Shown: in pieces, positions 1 to 5,437 of the stretch
Numbering within the stretch: the first letter of the stretch is position 1
Layout of the letters: every line of letters begins with the position of its first letter
Source: Enterococcaceae bacterium
GTDB lineage: Bacteria > Bacillota > Bacilli > Lactobacillales > Catellicoccaceae
Length of the DNA stretch: 5,444 nt
Direction of reading: 5' to 3'
Assembly (NCBI GenBank): GCA_030150665.1
Contig: JASLFJ010000161.1
Span: 1 to 5,444, forward strand
Program-made: the position numbers and the translations under genes
Notes under the pieces: generated by a model
What the model was told of the DNA's origin: nothing
Databases searched by the model: none
What the model saw: the letters and a program-made list of their open reading frames with translations, nothing else

Positions 1-1
1 C

Positions 2-451
2 GGCATTATATTATTAATATTCAATATTATTCGTCCGACCTCTAATGAGCGCAAAATGATACGGTTCCAACAAGATATAATGCAACAATTTTCTCAGTTA
101 GCGAATCACGTCTCACTTCAAGCGGTCAAAAACTATGAAGCGTTATTAACAAGTGCAGTTCAACAAGCAAAAGTGATTCCCGATATTCAAGAAAAGAGTC
201 GATTTTTAGCACACTGCTTTTTAACTGTTGTCATTCTCAAGGAGCAACTAAAGCTACAAAATGCCGGCATAGAGTGGATAATTCCTGATAATCTAATTAC
301 CGCCATCAAAGAAGAGAAAATTGATGAAGCGCTACTTATCGTTAATAAGTTAGAAGAGAAAGCACCACAAGAAGAACAGCTCACCTACTGGATATTGCGT
401 TGCGCCCTAACCTCTTTTAATCAGTTTTTGGAGGGGATGGGTGAGGATTAA
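2..451 (+). CDS. 3' part of a gene for a probable membrane-anchored protein of unknown function
   Basis: I do not recognise this family. The first ATG in the window is at 56, but the frame has no stop back to the window edge and the codons before it read GIILLIFNIIRPTSNERKM. That is a very hydrophobic run followed by polar and basic residues, as at the end of a transmembrane helix. The true start therefore most likely lies outside the window, and the ATG at 56 has no convincing ribosome binding site. From the ATG to the TAA at 449-451 are 131 residues, mostly predicted helical, beginning with the amphipathic FQQDIMQQFSQLANHVSLQ and rich in Gln, Leu and Glu. I see no catalytic motif. A soluble helical domain tethered to the inner membrane is the simplest reading. 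The gene carries the uptake-signal-like motif at 119-127, as resident Pasteurellaceae genes often do, so it is probably the chromosomal flank of the island to its right. Confidence 0.7.
   Translation, partial: GIILLIFNIIRPTSNERKMIRFQQDIMQQFSQLANHVSLQAVKNYEALLTSAVQQAKVIPDIQEKSRFLAHCFLTVVILKEQLKLQNAGIEWIIPDNLITAIKEEKIDEALLIVNKLEEKAPQEEQLTYWILRCALTSFNQFLEGMGED
119..127 (+). other. DNA uptake signal-like motif
   Basis: CAAGCGGTC, followed by an A-rich stretch, matches eight of nine bases of the ACAAGCGGT core used by the Actinobacillus pleuropneumoniae/Mannheimia clade of Pasteurellaceae. Such motifs are bound during natural competence and are scattered in resident genes. One imperfect copy is only a hint of the host family. 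Confidence 0.45.
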
Positions 452-482
452 ATAGGGGTTGTTGAACATTGTAGTTCAAAAT

Positions 483-533
483 AAAAAAAGCGAGCGGTAG
501 AATATTATCGTCAAACAAAACCTACCACTCGCT
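483..533 (-). terminator. Rho-independent terminator for minus-strand transcription
   Basis: The arms 489-500 (AGCGAGCGGTAG) and 522-533 (CTACCACTCGCT) form a 12-bp stem with a 21-base loop. In minus-strand RNA all twelve positions pair, one as a G-U wobble, and the stem is followed by a U-run from the A-tract at 483-488. In plus-strand RNA the same position is a C-A mismatch and no U-run follows. The structure is therefore built to stop transcription coming from the right. No intact minus-strand gene is present there, so it is an orphan, and it abuts the start codon of the transposase relic. A weaker 6-bp hairpin (462-467/474-479) follows the first gene and has no U-run. Confidence 0.7.
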
Positions 534-923
534 ATGTCTCGAACCATGTTTACAGATAAAACTATAACTAAAACTAAAATAGAAATCCTTAGTCTTTTTA
601 GTAAGTGATGAAACCTCTCATAATATCATGGTTGCTCCGAGTCAATTATAAAAGTTAAACTAAAAGAAAAAACTCTCAATATCAATTGAACATTTATCTC
701 AAAAAACTTTGAAATCATTTTTATTGGTAAATGAAGTTTGTCTTACTCCCTAATAAAAAACAATTATATGAACTAACATATTAATAAGGCTTAATATGTA
801 ATGGAAAATATGTTCGTGACATTAAGATGCTTTAGAGGATTAGCAACTTATTATGATAAGCTAAATATCAACTATATCAACACTGCTCCTTTAGCATGTA
901 TATACATTTGGTTGAAGCTGTGA
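534..923 (+). pseudogene. Decayed IS5-family transposase (insertion sequence relic)
   Basis: Read in the single frame starting at ATG 534, the sequence opens with MSRTMFTDKTITKTKIEIL, which resembles the MxRTMxTDxxWxKL start of IS5-group transposases. A middle piece around 630-731 reads GCSESIIKVKLKEK and later SKNFEIIFIGK, resembling the family segments W-N-S-I-Y-K-R-F and F-E-W-I-F-I-D-G. The last part, from 768, carries VMENMFVTLRCFRG, then LATYYDKLNINY and LACIYIWLKL with a stop at 921-923. This matches the typical C-terminus (HLVENMF-K-FR-IATRYDKL, then LA-I-IWL). In-frame stops lie at 606, 609, 621, 687, 732, 774 and 792. At 130 codons it is about half the usual length; the central catalytic portion is missing. 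All recognisable pieces stay in the same frame, so decay went by substitution plus in-frame internal deletion. I could not identify terminal inverted repeats. The identification rests on remembered family patterns, not on an alignment. Confidence 0.75.
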
Positions 924-941
924 AAGTTCGATAAAGTCTGA

Positions 942-1175
942 TTCAATCAGTGCAAATCTACCCACTACAAAATGGCTACTCTTACCCCTAAAGACTTAAA
1001 TGGATTAATTATTGGCTTTCCAATTCAATTACAAAAACAGGGGAAATAGCCGAGATACCATCTGATACTAATAATGGTATTAACAATTACACGTGAAATT
1101 TGAGAATTTAAAACAAGAGGAAAAGCATTGATGCAACAATTATTGACGGGGAAACGTCGTGCAACCATTAATTAA
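942..1175 (+). pseudogene. hsdS: Remnant of type I restriction specificity subunit, C-terminal end (hsdS)
   Basis: This stretch encodes the conserved end of an HsdS subunit, the part of a type I restriction-modification enzyme that chooses the DNA target. Codons 984-1046 in the first frame read TPKDLNGLIIGFPIQLQKQG, like the usual (L)PPLxEQQKIAEIL motif. After a stop at 1047 the continuation GEIAEIPSDTN is found in another frame. Near 1092-1124 REI, then ENLKQEEK, reads across one-base frame changes, and the frame returns for ALMQQLLTGKRRATIN with TAA at 1173-1175. KxLMQQLLTGKRR is the hallmark HsdS C-terminus. Only about 78 codons remain of a protein normally about 400 residues long, with a stop and several frameshifts, so it is non-functional. 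No hsdM or hsdR is visible. It begins right after the transposase relic, which suggests that insertion and deletion removed the upstream part. Confidence 0.8.
1143..1172 (+). promoter_or_regulatory. Possible promoter of the three-gene operon
   Basis: TTGACG at 1143-1148 matches five of six bases of a -35 box. Eighteen bases downstream, ATTAAT at 1167-1172 is a four-of-six match to a -10 box. Transcription would begin near 1179, leaving a short leader that keeps the Shine-Dalgarno. A perfect TATAAT at 1177-1182 is 28 bases from the same -35 and too close to the ribosome binding site to be the likely -10. The -35 lies inside the last codons of the hsdS remnant. No operator is evident. Confidence 0.3.
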
Positions 1176-1185
1176 ATATAATCCG

Positions 1186-1192
1186 AAGGAGG
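1186..1192 (+). promoter_or_regulatory. Strong ribosome binding site of the dGTPase gene
   Basis: AAGGAGG, a near-perfect anti-16S match, lies seven bases before ATG 1200. It fixes that ATG as the start rather than the second ATG at 1209. An in-frame stop at 1179-1181 excludes any longer start. Confidence 0.8.
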
Positions 1193-1199
1193 ATACAAG

Positions 1200-2573
1200 A
1201 TGACTAAAATGACTAGAAAATTACGATTGGAGATGGAAGAACGCAGAAAACCTAGAAATAAATCTGATCGTTCAAATGACACTAGATCCCCATGGGATCT
1301 AGACCTTTCTAGAGTGATTCACTCAGCTGCTTATCGAAGATTACAAGGTAAAACCCAAGTTCTGGGATTAGGAGAAGCAGATTTTTATCGAACTCGACTA
1401 ACCCACTCCATGGAAGTTTCCCAAATTTGCTGGGGAATTGTACAGAAACTAAGACAAAAACTCCCTCTATACAAACGAATTTTGCCAGAATATACATTAG
1501 CAACAGCCATTGGTATGTCCCACGATATGGGTCACCCTCCGTTTGGTCATGGTGGTGAAGTGGCTTTAAATTTTTGCATGAAAAACCATGGCGGTTTTGA
1601 AGGTAACGCCCAAACTCTAAGAATTCTTAGCAAGCTAGAAAAATACCAACCTGAAGGTTATGGGATTAACCCTACAAGACGCCTATTATTAGGAGTTTTA
1701 AAATACCCTATCAGCTATTCAAATGCGGTCAATAATGCTGTATATGAAAATGTATCTGTCTCACAGACATCATGGTACTTTAAAGCAACATCCCAAAAGC
1801 CACCAAAATGTTATTTTGATGAAGATAAAGATGTTGTTGATTTTGTCTTTGATGCTTTTTGCCAAGGAGATCAAGCGAGATTACGAGAAGTTGAATCAAT
1901 TAAAGATAAACATCAAAAACCACTATATAAATCTCTTGATACTTCAATTATGGAATTAGCCGATGATATTTCTTATAGTGTCCATGACCTTGAGGATGCG
2001 ATTGCATTGAAACTTATCACTAAAGATCGTTGGAAGGAATATTTTAATAAATGGAAAAATAAAGATAACAAGAATAAAAAAGCTATTCAAACTATAGAAG
2101 AGCAATGGAAATATTCTTTTGATGATTTGACACAGAAATTATTTAGCACCAGTTATGATCGAAAAGATGCAATCGGCACACTTATTTTCACATTAATTGA
2201 AAATATTACAATTCAAGAAAATAATGTCTTTGAGCATCCGCTATTAAAACTAAACGCTGTTCTTGATGACAATGTAGAGCTATTTAAAAAAGCGCTACTA
2301 GGGCTTGTATTTAATGATGTAATTAAAAGTACTAATGTACAACAACTTGAATTCAAAGGTCAAAAAATAATTATTGAGCTTTTCGAAGCTTTATCTTGTG
2401 ACCCTGAAAGACTTTTACCAACCTCAACGAAACTACTCTGGGAGCAAGCAAGCCAATCAGAAAAATCACGAATAATTTGTGACTATATTGCTGGGATGAC
2501 TGATGATTACGCCGTTCGTCAATATGAAAAATTATTAGTACCAAACCGTGGTTCAATTTTTGAATTTTTATAA
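1200..2573 (+). CDS. dgt: dGTPase-family deoxynucleoside triphosphate triphosphohydrolase (HD superfamily)
   Basis: Dgt-family enzymes hydrolyse dGTP, and in some members other dNTPs, to the deoxynucleoside and triphosphate in the cytoplasm. All key features are visible. The N-terminal block RSPWDLDLSRVIHSAAYRRL (30-49) leads into QGKTQV, with Gln53 at the position used for base recognition in E. coli Dgt. The HD metal ligands are His69 (RLTHS), His108-Asp109 (SHDMGH) and an Asp of the ADD motif (255/256, MELADDISYS). His117 and Glu120 (FGHGGE) match the catalytic pair of E. coli Dgt. The C-terminus has the usual SRIICDYIAGMTDDYAVRQY (423-442). At 457 residues it is shorter than E. coli Dgt (505) but complete. 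It is the first gene of the operon; its stop is 11 bases before the next start. Known family members either balance dNTP pools or, in dedicated defence versions, deplete dNTPs during phage infection. The setting among defence-type genes favours the second role, but sequence alone cannot decide it. Confidence 0.93.
   Translation: MTKMTRKLRLEMEERRKPRNKSDRSNDTRSPWDLDLSRVIHSAAYRRLQGKTQVLGLGEADFYRTRLTHSMEVSQICWGIVQKLRQKLPLYKRILPEYTLATAIGMSHDMGHPPFGHGGEVALNFCMKNHGGFEGNAQTLRILSKLEKYQPEGYGINPTRRLLLGVLKYPISYSNAVNNAVYENVSVSQTSWYFKATSQKPPKCYFDEDKDVVDFVFDAFCQGDQARLREVESIKDKHQKPLYKSLDTSIMELADDISYSVHDLEDAIALKLITKDRWKEYFNKWKNKDNKNKKAIQTIEEQWKYSFDDLTQKLFSTSYDRKDAIGTLIFTLIENITIQENNVFEHPLLKLNAVLDDNVELFKKALLGLVFNDVIKSTNVQQLEFKGQKIIIELFEALSCDPERLLPTSTKLLWEQASQSEKSRIICDYIAGMTDDYAVRQYEKLLVPNRGSIFEFL
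1282..1302 (+). repeat. Perfect 9-bp inverted repeat inside the dGTPase gene
   Basis: CTAGATCCC (1282-1290) and GGGATCTAG (1294-1302) are exact inverted copies around a CAT loop, about 80 bases into the reading frame. The hairpin covers codons of the conserved SPWDL motif, so protein conservation may explain part of it. An effect on early translation is possible but unsupported. Confidence 0.6.
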
Positions 2574-2584
2574 GGAAATTATAC

Positions 2585-3520
2585 ATGGCTATTTTTGATC
2601 TTTTCTCTAAACGTCAAAAACGTTTGCGTGGTGAAGTTCCTGATGTTTATCAATATGAAGATTTTCCTATTGAATTTCGCCGACAAGTAACAATGATTTC
2701 TATGGATGTAATTGGAACAGAAAAATGGACTCGTTATTATGGCCTTCAAGGCTCTTCTGAAATGACCACAAATATCTATGAGCGAATTAATACCACATTG
2801 TGTAAAGAGTATGGCTTATTTGAATTAACAAAATCGAGCCGAACAAATAGTGAAGCAATTTTTGAATATTTTTTAAACTGTAAAAACCATGAGCATTGTT
2901 TAGATATTATTGAGTTATTAGCACTATCTATTTATCAAATACGTGATCATTATTCATATGGTTCACAAGCTCTAGATGCTATTGAGGAAATTAATCAACG
3001 CTTTAAAGAACATGGAATTGGCTATCAGTTTGAGCCTGAAGCAAATGAAATTATTCGTGTTGATTCTCAATTTATTCATTCTGAAGTTGTTAAACCTGTA
3101 TTGAAACTATTGACAGCTAATAAATTATATCAAGGGGCTAATGATGAGTTTTTATCTGCTCATGATCATTATCGTCATGGTAAATACAAAGAATGCTTGA
3201 ATGATTGTTTAAAAGCTTTTGAAAGTTTCTTGAAAGCTATTCATGAAAAGCATGGCTGGGAATATGATAAAAACAAAGATACAGCTCAGAAACTAGTACA
3301 AGGTTGTATCAACAATGGTTTAATTCCTGAGTATCTTTTAAGCCAATACCAATCATTAGGTAATTTATTAAAAAGCGGATTACCAACAACTAGAAATAGA
3401 GAGTCTGGGCATGGACAAGGTACAGAAATTAAGGAAGTTCCAGAGCATCTAGCGAGCTATGTATTGCATTTAACTGCTACGAATCTACTCTTTTTATCAA
3501 AATGTGAGGAGAATATATAA
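2585..3520 (+). CDS. HEPN / abortive-infection C-terminal domain protein (candidate RNase effector)
   Basis: This 311-residue soluble protein has two parts. The N-terminal part, about 1-150 from MAIFDLFSKRQKRLRGEVPD, looks like the N-terminal domain found before abortive-infection domains (AbiJ-NTD type). I recall such proteins being catalogued as the STM4504/CBY_0614 family, but could not verify this. The C-terminal part, about 185-308, resembles the Abi_C branch of the HEPN superfamily: helices with HYRHGKYKECLNDCLKAFES followed by TTRNRESGHGQG. Arg270 and His276 form an R-x5-H motif, the signature of HEPN ribonucleases, and the following GQG fits Abi_C. HEPN RNases cut tRNA, mRNA or rRNA and commonly act as growth-stopping toxins. 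The start is set by AAGGA at 2572-2576, which overlaps the upstream stop codon, eight bases before ATG. The stop is directly followed by the ATG of the KAP gene, so translation of the two is probably coupled. RNase activity is inferred from the motif and is untested. Confidence 0.8.
   Translation: MAIFDLFSKRQKRLRGEVPDVYQYEDFPIEFRRQVTMISMDVIGTEKWTRYYGLQGSSEMTTNIYERINTTLCKEYGLFELTKSSRTNSEAIFEYFLNCKNHEHCLDIIELLALSIYQIRDHYSYGSQALDAIEEINQRFKEHGIGYQFEPEANEIIRVDSQFIHSEVVKPVLKLLTANKLYQGANDEFLSAHDHYRHGKYKECLNDCLKAFESFLKAIHEKHGWEYDKNKDTAQKLVQGCINNGLIPEYLLSQYQSLGNLLKSGLPTTRNRESGHGQGTEIKEVPEHLASYVLHLTATNLLFLSKCEENI
3506..3511 (+). promoter_or_regulatory. Ribosome binding site of the KAP NTPase gene, inside the upstream gene
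   Basis: GAGGAG lies nine bases before ATG 3521 and within the last codons of the HEPN gene. The junction TAAATG (3518-3523) leaves no intergenic base, as expected for translational coupling. Confidence 0.75.
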
Positions 3521-4873
3521 ATGCCTAAAGACTTATCACAATATCAGTTTGATGGTGTCGATGCTCGCGATGAATTTAACCGCAAGCCTATTGCCGAAAA
3601 AATAATAAAACTTCTTACTTCCGATATCGATCTCTCTCCGATGATTATTGATGGGGATTGGGGAACAGGGAAAAGTGAGTTTTGCCATAAGCTCATCAAC
3701 AAATTCAGATCTGAGCATGTGGGTACTCAGATCCTCTATATCGATGCTTTTCAGGCTGATCATGCAGATAATCCTTTAATGACCATTATTGCAGAAATTA
3801 TGACCCTAATACCAGATGAGCAAAAAAAGAAAGGCTTTCTTAAAAAAGCACTTCCAGCTATTCGATATGGGACTAAAGCAGTTTTAAAAGCTGGTGTTAG
3901 CCATATTATGAAAGAAAGTGCTGATAGCATTACCGATGGATTTGAAAAAGAGATTCAAGATGCAGCAAATGCCGCCATCGATGCAACTATAGCAGCACTT
4001 CTCAAAGATCATGAAGAAGCCGAAAAGAATCTCAAAGCCTTACAAGCACTACTTACTGAATTAGCTGAAGATAATCCCATCATCATCTTTATTGATGAAC
4101 TAGATCGCTGCCGTCCTGATTTTTCAGTACATATGCTCGAAGTGATTAAACACACCTTTAATGTTAAGAACGTCAAGTTTGTATTAGTCACTAATACAAA
4201 CCAACTTAAAGCAGCTATTAATCATGCTTATGGAGCTACTATTGATGCCACCCGTTATTTGGATAAGTTTATTAAATTTACGATTAAACTGCCGGAAAAA
4301 GTAATCTCTCAATCATATGATTATAAGCTTGCTTCTATTGAATACTTTGATCAATTAGTTCAAAACACTCCAGTCTTACAAGATACTTTATTAGGAAGCT
4401 CTGATAACATTGCCTTATCGCTAGCTCACGATCTTATTAAAACCAATAAGTTATCTTTAAGAGAAATCGAAACTTTCACGAGATACTTAGCAGTAGCTAA
4501 TAACCTAGATATCAAAATGAACCAGAATATCGCCAATGGTCATGTCCTTCTTTATATCATTGCTGTATACATAGATTGCTTTAAGCCAAAACTAGCCCAA
4601 GATATTCAACAAAATAAATTAGATGCTTTTGATATTCTAAAACTTGTAGATCTAGAAGTTGAGGAAAACAAGATATATGGATCAAATGGACTAATCCTAT
4701 TATTGGCTAGCCATGCTCATAAAAATTCAGATGATATCAAACAGTTTATTACCTCTTTAAATCTAAAAAATTCTATTCAACTAGAGCGATGTTACTGGAA
4801 CTTTCCTGGATTCAGGGGTTCATCTTATTTAGACCCAATAATTAAAACGATCGATACTCTTCATCTAAGATAG
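3521..4873 (+). CDS. KAP-family P-loop NTPase
   Basis: This 450-residue protein is a STAND-like NTPase of the KAP family. Walker A is GDWGTGKS at 45-52. Walker B is IIIFIDELDRCRPDF at 187-201, with Asp192, Glu193 and the family-typical DELDRCRPDF ending. VLVTNTNQL (221-229) looks like the sensor strand, and RYLDKFIKFTIKLP (245-258) is the usual KAP segment after it. Between the Walker motifs, about 105-182, lies a long helical insert. Many KAP proteins carry membrane helices there, but this one is charged and amphipathic (with the Ala-rich segment AANAAIDATIAALL), so I predict a cytosolic protein with a coiled or helical-bundle insert. The C-terminal 190 residues are helical and unassigned. 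KAP NTPases are frequent in defence systems and may sense a trigger or assemble effectors with ATP. Here it follows the HEPN gene without any gap and ends the operon; its TAG is at 4871-4873. No clear terminator follows. Confidence 0.9.
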   Translation: MPKDLSQYQFDGVDARDEFNRKPIAEKIIKLLTSDIDLSPMIIDGDWGTGKSEFCHKLINKFRSEHVGTQILYIDAFQADHADNPLMTIIAEIMTLIPDEQKKKGFLKKALPAIRYGTKAVLKAGVSHIMKESADSITDGFEKEIQDAANAAIDATIAALLKDHEEAEKNLKALQALLTELAEDNPIIIFIDELDRCRPDFSVHMLEVIKHTFNVKNVKFVLVTNTNQLKAAINHAYGATIDATRYLDKFIKFTIKLPEKVISQSYDYKLASIEYFDQLVQNTPVLQDTLLGSSDNIALSLAHDLIKTNKLSLREIETFTRYLAVANNLDIKMNQNIANGHVLLYIIAVYIDCFKPKLAQDIQQNKLDAFDILKLVDLEVEENKIYGSNGLILLLASHAHKNSDDIKQFITSLNLKNSIQLERCYWNFPGFRGSSYLDPIIKTIDTLHLR

Positions 4874-5080
4874 GCCTATAATCTTTAAAAAAAAATTATT
4901 ATTTATTCTATTTCAGATGAAAATATCCATGTCAGATGTCATTTTGAAAATGCACACTTTGCTAACACAAATAGTGGAGTAGTTCGATACATAAAGATAC
5001 TTATGTGATTAATAGACTCTTCATTATAAAATAGGATGAAACTTTGTAATATCTAATAAACTTAATCAAATAGCTTACAA

Positions 5081-5110
5081 ATTCTAGTAAATTCTAGTAA
5101 ATTCTAGTAA
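5081..5110. repeat. Tandem repeat, three exact 10-bp units
   Basis: ATTCTAGTAA occurs three times head to tail without any difference, preceded by a partial AA. There are no spacers, so it is not a CRISPR. The 10-bp spacing is close to one helical turn. It could be slippage or, less likely, a protein-binding array. Confidence 0.85.
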
Positions 5111-5268
5111 TTAATAAACTACTTTAATAATTCGCTGGTTCTATCTATATATCACTAAAAACTTCTCATTCCCCTTTATATTCTGTGATCAAAGGAAAAG
5201 GATATGCTACCAGCCGTGGGTCGAAAACTAAATAAAGAATAAAATGAAAATGAGATGGATGGGGGGGT

Positions 5269-5290
5269 TAATGAGTACACTAATGAGTAC
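5269..5290. repeat. Direct repeat TAATGAGTAC, 12-bp period
   Basis: TAATGAGTAC at 5269-5278 and 5281-5290 are identical and separated by AC. They lie just after a G7 run and about 20 bases before the tRNA terminator. The function is unknown. Confidence 0.7.
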
Positions 5291-5310
5291 TTACAATCTC
5301 CAAATAAGCA

Positions 5311-5335
5311 AAAAGCCCCTAAAATAGGGGCTTTT
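5311..5335 (-). terminator. Rho-independent terminator downstream of tRNA-Ser
   Basis: AAAAGCCCCTA (5311-5321) pairs perfectly with TAGGGGCTTTT (5325-5335) around an AAA loop. The 11-bp stem gives a U-tract after it in either direction, so it can stop the tRNA transcript coming from the right and anything entering from the operon side. Its 11-base distance from the tRNA 3' end suggests that the tRNA is its main client. Confidence 0.85.
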
Positions 5336-5346
5336 AACGTATCGTA

Positions 5347-5437
5347 TGGCGGAAAAGGAGGGATTCGAACCCTCGATACGCTATTAACGTATACACCCTT
5401 AGCAGGGGTGCGCCTTCAGCCACTCGGCCACTTTTCC
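5347..5437 (-). tRNA. tRNA-Ser (anticodon GCU)
   Basis: The minus strand folds as a 91-base class II tRNA. The acceptor stem GGAAAAG pairs with CTTTTCC, followed by discriminator G and an encoded CCA at 5347-5349. The anticodon loop CUGCUAA has anticodon GCU at 5401-5403, which reads AGC/AGU serine codons. The T arm contains GGGTTCGAATCCC. A long variable arm (around UAUACG...CGUAUC) marks it as a serine tRNA, and it closely resembles other gamma-proteobacterial tRNA-Ser(GCU). Its 3' end points towards the defence-type operon, the usual orientation for integration at a tRNA end. The promoter lies beyond the window. Confidence 0.97.

Larger units (their letters stand above)
4874..5310. other. 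AT-rich gene-free stretch between the operon and tRNA-Ser
   Basis: About 440 bases hold no open frame of useful length and no protein similarity that I recognise in the frames I read. Contents: an A9 run shortly after the KAP stop, the short palindrome ATAGGCCTAT at 4870-4879, the tandem repeat at 5081-5110, and a G7 tract at 5261-5267 followed by the repeated TAATGAGTAC. The A-run is preceded only by a 5-bp potential stem (AAGAT/ATCTT), so it is not a credible terminator for the operon. A decayed integrase or other island-end sequence is possible, but I could not find supporting motifs. Confidence 0.5.

Noticed and set aside
187..384. Minus-strand frame opposite the first gene, and similar ones at 1309-1503, 2371-2586, 3536-3763 and 4009-4191
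   Set aside because: All are antisense shadows of well-supported genes with no credible ribosome sites or domains.
958..969. Right inverted repeat of the IS5 relic matching the hairpin arm at 489-500
   Set aside because: CTACCCACTACA matches the expected CTACCGCTCGCT at too few positions and lies in the hsdS-like frame.
1177..1182. Perfect TATAAT as -10 box of the operon
   Set aside because: No -35 is found 16-19 bases upstream, and transcription would start within the Shine-Dalgarno.
1723..1959. Open frame of 78 codons on the plus strand inside the dGTPase gene
   Set aside because: It lies wholly within a gene with full family motifs, in another frame, and its product has no recognisable pattern.
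4866..4910. Terminator after the KAP gene
   Set aside because: Only a 5-bp stem (AAGAT/ATCTT) precedes an A-run rather than a T-run, so it would not terminate plus-strand transcription.
5081..5110. CRISPR array
   Set aside because: The repeats are 10 bp long, directly adjacent and without spacers.
5210..5260. Remains of an integrase gene next to the tRNA
   Set aside because: Short frames such as MLPAVGRKLNKE show no tyrosine recombinase motif.
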